A stretch of 64,000 nucleotides of DNA from NCBI RefSeq assembly GCF_030161095.1, contig NZ_BSPP01000007.1:184919-248918 (forward strand). Direction: 5' to 3'. Of the stretch, positions 25,528 through 32,891 are shown piece by piece. The position numbers and the translations under genes were made by a program. The notes under the pieces are model-generated. The model worked only from the letters and a program-made list of their open reading frames with translations, made no database searches and was not told the origin of the DNA. Source of the DNA: Cypionkella aquatica (GTDB lineage Bacteria > Pseudomonadota > Alphaproteobacteria > Rhodobacterales > Rhodobacteraceae). Position 1 is the first letter of the stretch, and every line of letters begins with the position of its first letter.

Positions 25528-27960
25528 ATGAATTGGACGGATGACGAAGATGCTTTCGCAGCGGCGGTGCCGCTTTCGCAGCGCGCCTTGGCTCGCGGCC
25601 CATCTGGGCCTGCGCTTTACATGGACGGGCTTAACCCCGCTCAGCGTGAGGCGGTTGAAGCTTTGGATGGTCCTGTGTTGATGTTGGCTGGGGCTGGAAC
25701 GGGTAAGACCAAAGCTCTGATGGCGCGGGTTGCGCATCTGATAGAAACGCACAGCGCTCGCGCAGATCAAATTTTAGCGGTGACATTCACTAATAAAGCC
25801 GCGCTTGAGATGAAAACTCGTCTGGCCGTGACGCCGTTTAGTGTGCAAGAGCCGCTGAGGTGGATGGGCACTTTTCACTCAATCTCGGTGAAGATTTTGC
25901 GGCGGCATGCGGAACTGGTGGGGCTGAAGTCTAATTTCACCATTCTGGACACCGATGATCAGTTGCGGCTGCTGAAGCAGTTGATTTCAGCGGCGAATAT
26001 TGATGAAAAGCGTTGGCCCGCGCGGATGTTGGCCAGTATGATCGACAGTTGGAAGAACCGCGCGATGACGCCGGACCGGGTGCCGTCGTCAGAAGCCTCG
26101 GCCTATAACAACCGGGGCACGGAACTGTATGAGCAGTATCAGAACCGCCTGAAAACCCTGAATGCCACTGATTTCGGCGATCTGTTGCTGCATTGCGTGG
26201 TGATTTTTCAGACCCATCCCGATGTGCTGGAGCAATATCAGCGCTGGTTCCGCTACATTCTGGTCGACGAATATCAAGATACCAACGTCGCACAATATCT
26301 GTGGCTGCGGCTGCTGGCGCAGGGTCATCGCAACATCTGCTGCGTCGGCGATGATGACCAGTCGATTTACGGCTGGCGTGGGGCCGAGGTCGGCAACATC
26401 CTGCGGTTTGAGGCGGATTTTCCGGGTGCCAAAGTGGTGCGGCTGGAACAAAACTACCGCTCGACCGCGCATATTCTGGCGGCGGCGTCGGGGATCATTG
26501 CCGCCAATGCGGGCCGCTTGGGCAAAACCTTGTGGACCGCGGGCGAGCAGGGCGAAAAGGTGCGGCTGATCGGCCATTGGGATGGCGAGGAAGAGGCGCG
26601 CTGGATTGGTGAGGAAATTGAGGCCGCGCAGCGTGGGCGGCGCGGCATTGAAGCCAAGTCTTTGAACGGTATGGCTATTCTGGTGCGCGCAAGCCACCAG
26701 ATGCGGGCGTTTGAAGATCGGTTTCTGACCATCGGGCTGCCGTATCGGGTGATTGGCGGGCCTCGGTTCTATGAACGGCAGGAAATCCGCGATGCGATGG
26801 CCTATTTCCGGCTGGCGGTGTCCCCCGAGGATGATCTGGCGTTTGAGCGGGTGGTTAATCTGCCAAAGCGCGGGCTTGGCGACAAGGCGCAGCAGGAAAT
26901 TCAACGCGAGGCGCGCGGGCAGGGCTTGCCGCTGCTCGATGGCGCGCGCAGTCTGCTGGCGCGGGGCGGCATTGGCGGCAAGGGGGCCGGGCAGTTGCGC
27001 GGCTTTGTCGAGGGGGTGGACCGCTGGCATGCCAGCCTGATGGGCGCGCGCGTGACCCCGCCTGAGGATGCGCTGATCGAGCCGATGTTGCCCGATACGC
27101 CGCCTGCGCATGATCTGAGCCATGTGCGGCTGGCCGAGATTATTCTGGAGGAATCCGGTTATGTCTCGATGTGGCAGAACGACAAGACGCCAGAAGCGCC
27201 GGGGCGGCTGGAAAACCTGAAGGAATTGGTCAAGGCGTTGGAGCAGTTCGACAGCCTGCAAGGCTTTCTGGAACACGTCAGCCTGATCATGGAGAATGAC
27301 AACGAAGAGGCCGCCGAAAAGGTGTCGATCATGACGCTGCATGCGGCCAAGGGCTTGGAATTTCCGGTGGTTTTCTTGCCGGGATGGGAAGACGGTCTGT
27401 TTCCCAGCCAGCGTTCGATGGACGAGTCTGGCAAGAAGGGACTCGAAGAAGAACGCCGTCTGGCCTATGTCGGCATCACGCGGGCGGAAGAGTTGTGCAC
27501 GATTTCCTTTGCCTCAAACCGCCGGGTCTATGGTCAGTGGCAAAGCCAGCTTCCCAGCCGTTTCATTGACGAATTGCCCGAAAAGCACGTCGAAGTGCTG
27601 ACGCCGCCGGGGCTTTATGGCGGCGGGTTTGGGGCTGCTGCCCCGCAGTATGGCGCGGCGCTGGAAGATCGCGCGGTGAAGGCGGATGTGTATAACTCGC
27701 CGGGTTGGAAGCGGATGCAGGATCGTTCTGCGCAGCGGCCCATCGCCCAGCCGCGAGAGGCCCGCAATGTGACGATTGATGCGCAGGCGGTCTCGTCTTA
27801 TGTCACCGGCGACCGGGTGTTTCACACCAAGTTTGGCTATGGCGAGATCATTGATATCGAAGGCGACAAGCTGCAGATCGAATTTGACCATGCCGGGGCA
27901 AAGATGATCGTGGCGCGCTGGGTGGTGCCTGCGCATCAGGTCGATGACGTGCCGTTCTGA
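25528..27960 (+). CDS. uvrD: ATP-dependent DNA helicase UvrD/PcrA
   Basis: About 810 residues; ATG at 25528, with a GTG one codon earlier as alternative. SF1A helicase motifs: I LAGAGTGKTKALMAR, Ia AVTFTNKAALEM, II VDEYQDTN, III GDDDQSIYGWRGAE, IV EQNYRST, V TLHAAKGLEFPVVFLPGWEDG, VI EERRLAYVGITRA. The C-terminus holds the PcrA-like VGDRVFHTKFGYGEIIDIEGD-type Tudor module that contacts RNA polymerase in related helicases. It unwinds 3'-5' in nucleotide-excision and mismatch repair. A LexA box lies just upstream. Confidence 0.96.
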   Translation: MNWTDDEDAFAAAVPLSQRALARGPSGPALYMDGLNPAQREAVEALDGPVLMLAGAGTGKTKALMARVAHLIETHSARADQILAVTFTNKAALEMKTRLAVTPFSVQEPLRWMGTFHSISVKILRRHAELVGLKSNFTILDTDDQLRLLKQLISAANIDEKRWPARMLASMIDSWKNRAMTPDRVPSSEASAYNNRGTELYEQYQNRLKTLNATDFGDLLLHCVVIFQTHPDVLEQYQRWFRYILVDEYQDTNVAQYLWLRLLAQGHRNICCVGDDDQSIYGWRGAEVGNILRFEADFPGAKVVRLEQNYRSTAHILAAASGIIAANAGRLGKTLWTAGEQGEKVRLIGHWDGEEEARWIGEEIEAAQRGRRGIEAKSLNGMAILVRASHQMRAFEDRFLTIGLPYRVIGGPRFYERQEIRDAMAYFRLAVSPEDDLAFERVVNLPKRGLGDKAQQEIQREARGQGLPLLDGARSLLARGGIGGKGAGQLRGFVEGVDRWHASLMGARVTPPEDALIEPMLPDTPPAHDLSHVRLAEIILEESGYVSMWQNDKTPEAPGRLENLKELVKALEQFDSLQGFLEHVSLIMENDNEEAAEKVSIMTLHAAKGLEFPVVFLPGWEDGLFPSQRSMDESGKKGLEEERRLAYVGITRAEELCTISFASNRRVYGQWQSQLPSRFIDELPEKHVEVLTPPGLYGGGFGAAAPQYGAALEDRAVKADVYNSPGWKRMQDRSAQRPIAQPREARNVTIDAQAVSSYVTGDRVFHTKFGYGEIIDIEGDKLQIEFDHAGAKMIVARWVVPAHQVDDVPF

Positions 27961-27999
27961 TCAGGCGGGATTCTTGCGCATTTCGGCTTGGCGGCGGCG

Positions 28000-29148
28000 T
28001 CAGGCGCGCGTTTTCAAATGCTCTAGCGCGTAGACCAGCAGTCCCGTCAGCAGGCCCCAGAACGCAGCGCCAATGCCAAAGGCAGCGACGCCGGATGCGG
28101 TGAACGCCACCGTCACCGTTGCGGCAAAGCGGGTTTCTGGTGGCGAAAACGCAGCACTCAGCGCGCCCATCAGTGGGGCGAGCAAGGCCAGCGCCACCAG
28201 CGCCATCATCAAGGCAGGCGGCAGGCTTGCCAGAATCGGCAGGATCACCGGGCCAAGCAATGCCAGCACCACCCAAAACCCGCCATAGATCACCCCGACT
28301 TTCCAGCGCTGGTTGCGATCGGGGTGGGTGTCATCGGACAGGCAGATCGCAGCGGTGATCGCGGCCATATTGACGGTATGCGCGCCAAACAGCGCCGCCA
28401 CTGCCGAGATGCCGCCGGTTGTGATCAGGGAAGGGGCGATGGGGGGCTCAAATCCATGCGCGCGCAGGGTGGCGAAACCGGGCAGGTTTTGCGAGGCCAT
28501 CGTCACCAGATACAGCGGCACGCCGATGCCCAGCAGCACATCCAGCCGCAGTTCTGGCGCAATGAAGGTCAGCGTTGGCAGCGGCAATGACAGCGGCGGC
28601 AGATGTGCGGCTTTGGTCAGGAAGGCCAGCGCCAGCCCGGTTCCCAGTGCGGCAAGCACGGCAACGGCGGGGTTTTTCAACCGCACCAGCAGGAAAACCG
28701 CAATCATTGGCAGCACCAGCAGCGGCAGCGCCTGCGCAGCAAGGCTGGCTTTCAGGCAAAACGGCAGCAACACGCCCGCAAGCATGGCCGCAGCGATGCC
28801 GTCCGGGATCTGCGCGACCAGCCGGCCCAGCGGGCGAAACGCGCCGGTCAGCGCGATCAAGGCGCCTGCCAACAGGAAGGCCGCGACCGCTTCGGGCAAG
28901 GTGACGCCAGTGGTGGCCGCCAAAAGCGCCGCCCCCGGTGTGGACCATGCCAGAACGATAGGCACGCGGTACCGGGTGCTGAGATAGGCTGATCCGACCG
29001 CCTTTGCGATGCCGATGGCAAACACCCAACTTGCGGTTTGTAGCGGTGTCGCCCCCAGCGCCGCTGCCGCGGACAGCACAAGGGCCATGGTCGAGCCATA
29101 TCCCACAAGGGATGCGACCAATGCCGCTGAAATCATTGAAATCCGCAT
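28000..29148 (-). CDS. benE: Benzoate/H+ symporter family protein
   Basis: 382 residues with about twelve membrane spans, starting MRISMISAALVASLVGYGST. The segments LAWSTPGAALLAATTG, PDGIAAAMLAGVLLPFC and GGISAVAALFGAHTVNMAAI (the aligned NCS2-like substrate motifs) identify the BenE family. It probably takes up benzoate or another aromatic acid in symport with protons. No benzoate catabolic genes are close, so the substrate is unproven. Single gene, convergent with uvrD and ending 39 bases from it. Confidence 0.9.
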   Translation of the reverse strand: MRISMISAALVASLVGYGSTMALVLSAAAALGATPLQTASWVFAIGIAKAVGSAYLSTRYRVPIVLAWSTPGAALLAATTGVTLPEAVAAFLLAGALIALTGAFRPLGRLVAQIPDGIAAAMLAGVLLPFCLKASLAAQALPLLVLPMIAVFLLVRLKNPAVAVLAALGTGLALAFLTKAAHLPPLSLPLPTLTFIAPELRLDVLLGIGVPLYLVTMASQNLPGFATLRAHGFEPPIAPSLITTGGISAVAALFGAHTVNMAAITAAICLSDDTHPDRNQRWKVGVIYGGFWVVLALLGPVILPILASLPPALMMALVALALLAPLMGALSAAFSPPETRFAATVTVAFTASGVAAFGIGAAFWGLLTGLLVYALEHLKTRA

Positions 29149-29315
29149 CTGTCCGCCTGATCAACCGCGCTGGCGCGGACTATCGGGCCTGTCGGTGGGG
29201 GATGCAAGCCGTCAGCGGCTGTGATCACGAAAGCTGGGGGGGCGGGGATTATCGCAGCCCAAAGCGGCACTTGCGCTGGCGCGGCCTTGAAATCTTGGGC
29301 TTGGATGAAGGAGGT

Positions 29316-29379
29316 GCGGCACCCCTAGGGAGGAGGAGAGGGGTGCCGCAAATCACACAGGCCAGGGAGGAGGTTGGCC
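29316..29379 (-). ncRNA. CcsR-like two-hairpin RNA, unit 7 (last)
   Basis: Hairpins 29360-29379 (5-bp stem GGCCA/TGGCC) and 29316-29349 (perfect 11-bp stem GCGGCACCCCT / AGGGGTGCCGC). Each loop reads CCTCCTCCC on the transcribed strand. Spacer 10 bases. It is the distal unit; no U-rich terminator follows clearly. Confidence 0.75.
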
Positions 29380-29394
29380 GCTCGAACTCTTGGT

Positions 29395-29457
29395 GCTGTG
29401 CCCGGGAGGAGGTGGGCGCAGCTGCCGTCATCTCCGGCCCGGGAGGAGGTAGGCCGG
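29395..29457 (-). ncRNA. CcsR-like two-hairpin RNA, unit 6
   Basis: Hairpins 29434-29457 (stem CCGGCC/GGCCGG) and 29395-29422 (nine-pair stem with one G-U), both with the ACCTCCTCCC loop on the minus strand. Spacer 11 bases. Confidence 0.75.
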
Positions 29458-29468
29458 TGGATAGAAGC

Positions 29469-29534
29469 GGCAGCGACCCTTGGGAGGAGGTAAGGGCCGC
29501 TGCCTGATCGCTCGGCCAGGGAGGAGGTTGGCCG
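29469..29534 (-). ncRNA. CcsR-like two-hairpin RNA, unit 5
   Basis: Hairpins 29513-29534 (CGGCCA/TGGCCG) and 29469-29504 (12 pairs, one mismatch), both with the ACCTCCTCCC loop. Spacer AGCGATCA of 8 bases on the minus strand, identical to that of unit 4. Confidence 0.8.
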
Positions 29535-29656
29535 CTCGAATAGGGTGGCGGTGATCCAGGGAGGAGGTTGGATCACCGCCTGATCGCTCGGCCAGGGAGG
29601 AGGTTGGCCGCTCGAATAGGGTGGCGGCGATCCAGGGAGGAGGTTGGATCACCGCC
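29505..29656. repeat. Tandem 76-bp duplication inside the RNA array
   Basis: 29505-29580 and 29581-29656 are identical except for one base (T at 29552, C at 29628). Each copy holds one short and one long CCTCCTCCC hairpin, so the array has grown by recent tandem duplication. Confidence 0.92.
29547..29610 (-). ncRNA. CcsR-like two-hairpin RNA, unit 4
   Basis: Hairpins 29589-29610 (CGGCCA/TGGCCG) and 29547-29580 (perfect 12-bp stem GGCGGTGATCCA/TGGATCACCGCC), both with the ACCTCCTCCC loop; 8-base spacer. Part of a near-exact 76-bp tandem duplication. Confidence 0.82.
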
Positions 29657-29685
29657 TGATCACTTGGCCCGGGAGGAGGTGGGCC
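29623..29685 (-). ncRNA. CcsR-like two-hairpin RNA, unit 3
   Basis: Hairpins 29666-29685 (GGCCC/GGGCC) and 29623-29656 (12-bp stem, one C-A mismatch), both with the ACCTCCTCCC loop; 9-base spacer. The linker to unit 4 is ACCCTATTCGAG on the minus strand, shared with the unit 4/5 linker. Confidence 0.8.
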
Positions 29686-29702
29686 GCGCGAATAGGGTGC
29701 AA

Positions 29703-29761
29703 CGATCTGAGGGAGGAGAACAGATCGCTGCGTGTCCGAGAGCCTAAGGGAGGAAAGGCTC
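29703..29761 (-). ncRNA. CcsR-like two-hairpin RNA, unit 2
   Basis: Hairpins 29740-29761 (GAGCCT stem) and 29703-29727 (7-bp CGATCTG/CAGATCG). Loops are slightly worn: TCCTCCC and CTCCTCCC. Spacer 12 bases. Confidence 0.7.
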
Positions 29762-29778
29762 ATCGAAGAGAATAAAAA

Positions 29779-29848
29779 GGCGACGGCGCAAGGGAGGAGG
29801 AGCGCGCCGCCGCGCCGTGAAACCTAGCCGCTGGGAGGAGGTAGCGGC
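29779..29848 (-). ncRNA. CcsR-like two-hairpin RNA, unit 1 (next to ccaF1)
   Basis: Hairpins 29827-29848 (GCCGCT/AGCGGC, ten-base loop) and 29779-29816 (GC-rich stem, imperfect), both exposing CCTCCTCCC on the minus strand. It begins 12 bases after the DUF1127 stop codon and is followed by a U/A-rich linker (TTTTTATTCTCTTCG), a likely RNase E cleavage region. Confidence 0.75.
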
Positions 29849-29859
29849 CGGTTCAAGGA

Positions 29860-30075
29860 TTACTTGCCGTAAGCTGCCTCACGAGCGATTTCGGTGATCA
29901 GCGAGCGCGCAATGCCCAGATCGGAAAGCTCACGATCAGTCAACTGGCGCAGTTCGCGGATGGTGCGGTCATAGACCCGACGGCGTGCCAGCATGGCCGA
30001 GATCGAGGCGAAGATGCCCGAGAAACGGTCGGATGCGGTTGCCGAAACGGTGCGGGTCGAATTTACATATGCCAT
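29860..30075 (-). CDS. ccaF1: DUF1127 small RNA-associated protein, CcaF1-like
   Basis: 71 residues. The C-terminal DUF1127 pattern is RTIRELRQLTDRELSDLGIA preceded by an Arg-rich RRRVYD and followed by RSLITEIAREAAYGK. In R. sphaeroides a 71-residue DUF1127 protein, CcaF1, is encoded directly upstream of the CcsR RNAs, is cotranscribed with them and affects RNA binding and turnover; the same order is present here. ATG at 30075 with GTGAGG upstream. An RpoH-like promoter lies about 78 bases before the start. The name is by homology of sequence type and context. Confidence 0.85.
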   Translation of the reverse strand: MAYVNSTRTVSATASDRFSGIFASISAMLARRRVYDRTIRELRQLTDRELSDLGIARSLITEIAREAAYGK

Positions 30076-30489
30076 GATAGCCTCACTTCTTTTTCTGCGA
30101 GCGGGTTGGTTTGGCCGGATGCCTCACCTCATCTGTTCCGCTGTTAGGGATAACATGGGGCAATTGCTGCAACTGCACAATGGCCGAGTGCTCATTGCTG
30201 CCATGCAGAAATCGCATGGCTTAGTGTCGCAAAATATTCATACTTAACAGGCGCTTCGCTGAATATTTGAGCGATTGGTAAACCGGATTTGAAACGGGGG
30301 CTTGCCCTTTCCGACAAAGCGCACAACTTTGCGGAGCGTAAGCTTAAACACCGTGCAGCATGAAGACTGCGCAGCAGATGGGTTGCGCAGAAGAATCATA
30401 CCGAATTGCGGCGCGTGGGCAGAACAAATGTAGTGCGCGGCAGATTCGGGCCGATGCTTGGCGGATAGTAATGGGGCGAAGGAAACAAA
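30076..30489. other. Divergent intergenic region ccaF1 / mrp
   Basis: 414 bases. It holds the RpoH-like promoter of ccaF1 (30153-30180), a CTGC-N3-GCAG motif at 30198-30208, and presumably the mrp promoter. I see no gene: the open frames across it are not supported. Confidence 0.6.
30153..30180 (-). promoter_or_regulatory. RpoH-type promoter of ccaF1 and the CcsR-like array
   Basis: On the minus strand TTGTG (30180-30176), a 15-base spacer, and CCCCATGT (30160-30153), which fits the heat-shock sigma consensus TTGAA-N13-15-CCCCATNT. In R. sphaeroides the CcsR operon depends on RpoHI/RpoHII. A leader of about 70 bases would precede the start codon. Confidence 0.6.
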
Positions 30490-31578
30490 ATGGCTGTATC
30501 GCGCGATGACGTGTTGGCGGTGCTGGCGCGGGTGCAGGTGCCGGGGGGCACGCTGGTGTCCCGCGATCTGGTGCGGGCGGTGATGGTGGATGGCGGCACG
30601 GTGCGATTCGTGATCGAAGCGCCCACACCTGCCGAGGCGCGCGATCTGGCGCCTGCGCAGGTGGCGGCTGAGATGGCGGTCAAGGCTTTGCCCGGCGTGA
30701 CAGATGTGCAGGCGGTGATGACGGCGCATGGTCCTGCGCCGAAAGCTGCCACCGCGGCCCCCCCGAATCTGGGGCCGGTGAAAATCGGCCAGCACCCGAC
30801 GCCGCATCAGGGTGGGCCTGCGCGGATTGCCGGGGTGGACCGGATCATTGCGATTGGCTCGGGCAAGGGCGGGGTCGGCAAATCCACCGTCAGCTCGAAC
30901 CTCGCGGTGGCTTTGGCCAAGCAGGGAAGGCGAGTCGGGCTGCTGGACGCTGATATATATGGCCCCAGCCAGCCGCGGATGATGGGGGTGAACAAGCGCC
31001 CGGCATCCCCTGATGGCAAGATCATCGAACCGTTGCATGCGCATGGCGTCACCATGATGTCGATCGGCCTGATGCTGAAGGAAGACGAGGCAGTGATCTG
31101 GCGCGGCCCGATGCTGATGGGCGCGTTGCAGCAGTTGCTGGGGCAGGTGGCTTGGGGCGAGTTGGATGTGCTGATCATCGACCTGCCGCCGGGGACGGGG
31201 GATATTCAACTGACCCTGTGCCAGCGCACGCATCTGACCGGGGCAATTGTGGTGTCCACGCCGCAGGATGTGGCGCTTTTGGATGCCCGCAAGGCGCTGG
31301 ATATGTTCGCCAAGCTGAAAACCCCGGTGCTGGGGCTGATCGAGAACATGTCCACTTATATCTGCCCGAATTGCGGCCACGAGGAACATCTGTTCGGCCA
31401 CGGTGGCGTGGCGGCAGAGGCGCGGCGGTTGGACCTGCCGTTCTTGGGGGAATTGCCGCTGTCTATAGATGTGCGGTTGGCGGGCGACGCTGGCACGCCG
31501 ATTGCGGTGGGGGATGGCCCGCATGCCGAGGCCTACGCGCGACTGGCGCAAAGGCTTATCGCGGGTGGCGTGGCGTAA
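30490..31578 (+). CDS. mrp: Mrp/ApbC family iron-sulfur cluster carrier ATPase
   Basis: 362 residues. An N-terminal MIP18/DUF59 domain (1-85) is followed by the ParA-like ATPase: deviant Walker [11 protein letters not shown] at 123-132, [26 protein letters not shown] and the C-terminal CPNCG pair (about residue 295) that binds a bridging 4Fe-4S cluster between subunits. It delivers Fe-S clusters to apoproteins in the cytoplasm. ATG at 30490. It stands alone between the ccaF1 promoter region and the mraZ leader. Confidence 0.95.
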   Translation: MAVSRDDVLAVLARVQVPGGTLVSRDLVRAVMVDGGTVRFVIEAPTPAEARDLAPAQVAAEMAVKALPGVTDVQAVMTAHGPAPKAATAAPPNLGPVKIGQHPTPHQGGPARIAGVDRIIAIGSGKGGVGKSTVSSNLAVALAKQGRRVGLLDADIYGPSQPRMMGVNKRPASPDGKIIEPLHAHGVTMMSIGLMLKEDEAVIWRGPMLMGALQQLLGQVAWGELDVLIIDLPPGTGDIQLTLCQRTHLTGAIVVSTPQDVALLDARKALDMFAKLKTPVLGLIENMSTYICPNCGHEEHLFGHGGVAAEARRLDLPFLGELPLSIDVRLAGDAGTPIAVGDGPHAEAYARLAQRLIAGGVA

Positions 31579-31699
31579 GCGGCGGGTCGGGCGTTGCTTG
31601 TGATCTAACATGCGATCTTTTCTTGCCTGATTTGGCCCGCGCCAAGTTGGGCAGCACCTGCCTGCCGCTTGCTCAACGGCCTTCGGCTTTATGAACAAC

Positions 31700-31736
31700 A
31701 AACCGGAAAACTCTGCCCCGCAGAGTTTTCCGGTTT
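31700..31736. repeat. Perfect 17-bp inverted repeat after mrp
   Basis: Arms 31700-31716 (AAACCGGAAAACTCTGC) and 31720-31736, loop CCC. No U-run follows on either side, so it may be a factor-binding palindrome or an RNA-stabilising 3' hairpin rather than an intrinsic terminator. Confidence 0.8.
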
Positions 31737-31808
31737 CGGTCTGCTCTCCCGACCGGCCTGCATGCCGGTTCCGCCTGAAACCATGCAGTCCGTCCGAATC
31801 ACTTTGCT

Positions 31809-31838
31809 TGGGAAATCATGGGAAAGCCGGGGGAAACC
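31809..31838 (+). promoter_or_regulatory. MraZ-box cluster A
   Basis: TGGGAAATCA, TGGGAAAGCC and the degenerate GGGGGAAACC at 31809, 31819 and 31829: a 10-bp period. MraZ is known to bind TGGGN boxes separated by five bases, exactly this spacing. The cluster overlaps a terminator stem. Confidence 0.55.
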
Positions 31839-31848
31839 CCGGTTTTTT
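31825..31848 (+). terminator. Intrinsic terminator downstream of mrp
   Basis: CCGGGG, loop GAAA, CCCCGG (31827-31842), then six T. It would end transcripts from mrp well before the mraZ leader. Confidence 0.8.
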
Positions 31849-31931
31849 GGGTTTATGCCCAAGGGTTGGCGCGGGATTTGGTGTCGTTTTGTGCAAAATG
31901 ATCACAGACTCGACCGGGGCATGAAAATTTC

Positions 31932-31961
31932 TGGGAAATCATGGGCGGTGCTGGAAATTTT
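31932..31961 (+). promoter_or_regulatory. MraZ-box cluster B
   Basis: TGGGAAATCA, TGGGCGGTGC and TGGAAATTTT at 31932, 31942 and 31952, again at 10-bp period. The first unit is identical to the first unit of cluster A. A TATATC that could be a -10 element follows at 31972, without a clear -35. Confidence 0.6.
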
Positions 31962-32084
31962 TTTGCCCCCCTATATCTAGTGCTCACAGCCCCGTGATTG
32001 GGCCGTTACCGCCTAAATTTAGCGACATGCACCACTAGATGCTGTTTTCGACCTGCCGCAGAAACAACATATTCCCTGTCGTTT

Positions 32085-32128
32085 CCCAAAAATTTCCGTT
32101 GCTTCCCATGAAATCCCATGGCATCCCT
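32085..32128 (-). promoter_or_regulatory. MraZ-box cluster C (inverted)
   Basis: On the minus strand AGGG, TGGG, TGGG, CGGA and TGGG start at 32128, 32118, 32108, 32098 and 32088: five positions at exactly 10 bases, three of them perfect TGGG. It lies directly before the expected start of the mraZ leader transcript and so is the best candidate operator. Confidence 0.6.
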
Positions 32129-32350
32129 GTTCTCACGAAGACGGAACGGCGGGACAAAAAAAGCAGGGGCGGCTGAAGACCCCGAACAAGGCGAAAAAAG
32201 ACAGGCTCATACAGGCACCCCGCCTTACCGACTTTGACAGATCCGGCGCGCAAGCGAGCAGACATCTCCCCCAGGTGGTTTGCGCAGCAGGACGCCCAGC
32301 GATGGGACAGTGGGCGGATCGAGCAGTGGCAGCAGCTCGATCCGCCTTTT
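32125..32350 (+). ncRNA. UpsM-like leader RNA of the dcw cluster
   Basis: In R. sphaeroides the mraZ mRNA has a leader of roughly 270 bases from which a ~206-base abundant sRNA, UpsM, is released by partial termination. Here a terminator-grade hairpin (32313-32346) stands in the mraZ leader, and a leader of similar length would begin near 32125, just after MraZ-box cluster C. The 5' end is an estimate; no promoter could be assigned. Confidence 0.5.
32313..32350 (+). terminator. Terminator/attenuator hairpin in the mraZ leader
   Basis: Perfect 12-bp stem GGCGGATCGAGC (32313-32324) / GCTCGATCCGCC (32335-32346), ten-base loop, then TTTTCTATTT. It ends 43 bases before the mraZ start, so it must be partly read through or relieved for dcw expression. 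Confidence 0.85.
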
Positions 32351-32392
32351 CTATTTCCGGGGCCAAAAACCCCAAAAGGAGCCGAAAGGCCA

Positions 32393-32890
32393 ATGGCGAG
32401 TGAGGCGTTCAGAGGCGAGGTCTATCAGAAGATAGACAGCAAGGCGCGGGTATCCATCCCAGCAGCCTTCCGCCGTATTCTGGAAGCCGATGATCCGTCC
32501 GAAAACGGCAGCCGCCCCCGCGTTTACATGGTGTACGGTGGCAAGAACCGCAATTTCGTCGAGTGCTATTCGAAAGTCGGCGCGGATATTCTGGCCGACA
32601 AGATTGAAGCGATGGAACTTGGTTCCCCCGAGCGTGACCGCGCCGAGCGCGATTTGATCTCGCGTTCTGTCATGGTCGAAGTCGAACCCGATGGCCGCGT
32701 CGTGCTGCCGTTGAAGGTGCGCGCCAAGATGGGATTTGGCGCAGATGATGCCGGAGAGGCCGTGTTCGCGGGCTATACCAACCGCTTCAAGCTGTATCGC
32801 CGCGAAGTTTACGATGCCGAGTTCAATGATGATGACGATGACGGCGTAGATCCCTTGGCCCTTGTGGGCCGGGCCGCGCGGGCGGGCTGA
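32393..32890 (+). CDS. mraZ: Transcriptional regulator MraZ
   Basis: 165 residues from the ATG at 32393 ([20 protein letters not shown]). Two AbrB/SpoVT-like swapped-hairpin repeats: [18 protein letters not shown] in the first and [19 protein letters not shown] in the second. MraZ forms rings that bind TGGG repeats before its own gene and represses the division/cell-wall cluster. The C-terminus has an acidic tail (DDDDDG). First gene of the dcw cluster; rsmH begins one base after its stop. Confidence 0.95.
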   Translation: MASEAFRGEVYQKIDSKARVSIPAAFRRILEADDPSENGSRPRVYMVYGGKNRNFVECYSKVGADILADKIEAMELGSPERDRAERDLISRSVMVEVEPDGRVVLPLKVRAKMGFGADDAGEAVFAGYTNRFKLYRREVYDAEFNDDDDDGVDPLALVGRAARAG

Positions 32891-32891
32891 G

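Larger units (their letters stand above)
31579..32392. other. Long non-coding region between mrp and mraZ
   Basis: 814 bases without a supportable gene. In order: a 17-bp perfect inverted repeat (31700-31736), a small hairpin ACCGGC/GCCGGT (31752-31769), a terminator (31825-31848), three clusters of TGGG boxes at 10-bp spacing, and an UpsM-like leader ending in a strong hairpin 43 bases before mraZ. Confidence 0.75.

Noticed and set aside
29316..29848. Regular repeats that could suggest a CRISPR array
   Set aside because: Only the nine-base loop is constant; stems vary by compensatory changes and spacers are 8-17 bases. This is an RNA hairpin array, with no cas genes.
30244..31701. 485-codon open frame antisense to mrp
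   Set aside because: Overlaps mrp fully; composition typical of an antisense shadow.
31669..31980. 103-codon open frame between mrp and mraZ
   Set aside because: It spans an inverted repeat, a terminator and two MraZ-box clusters; no ribosome site or family.
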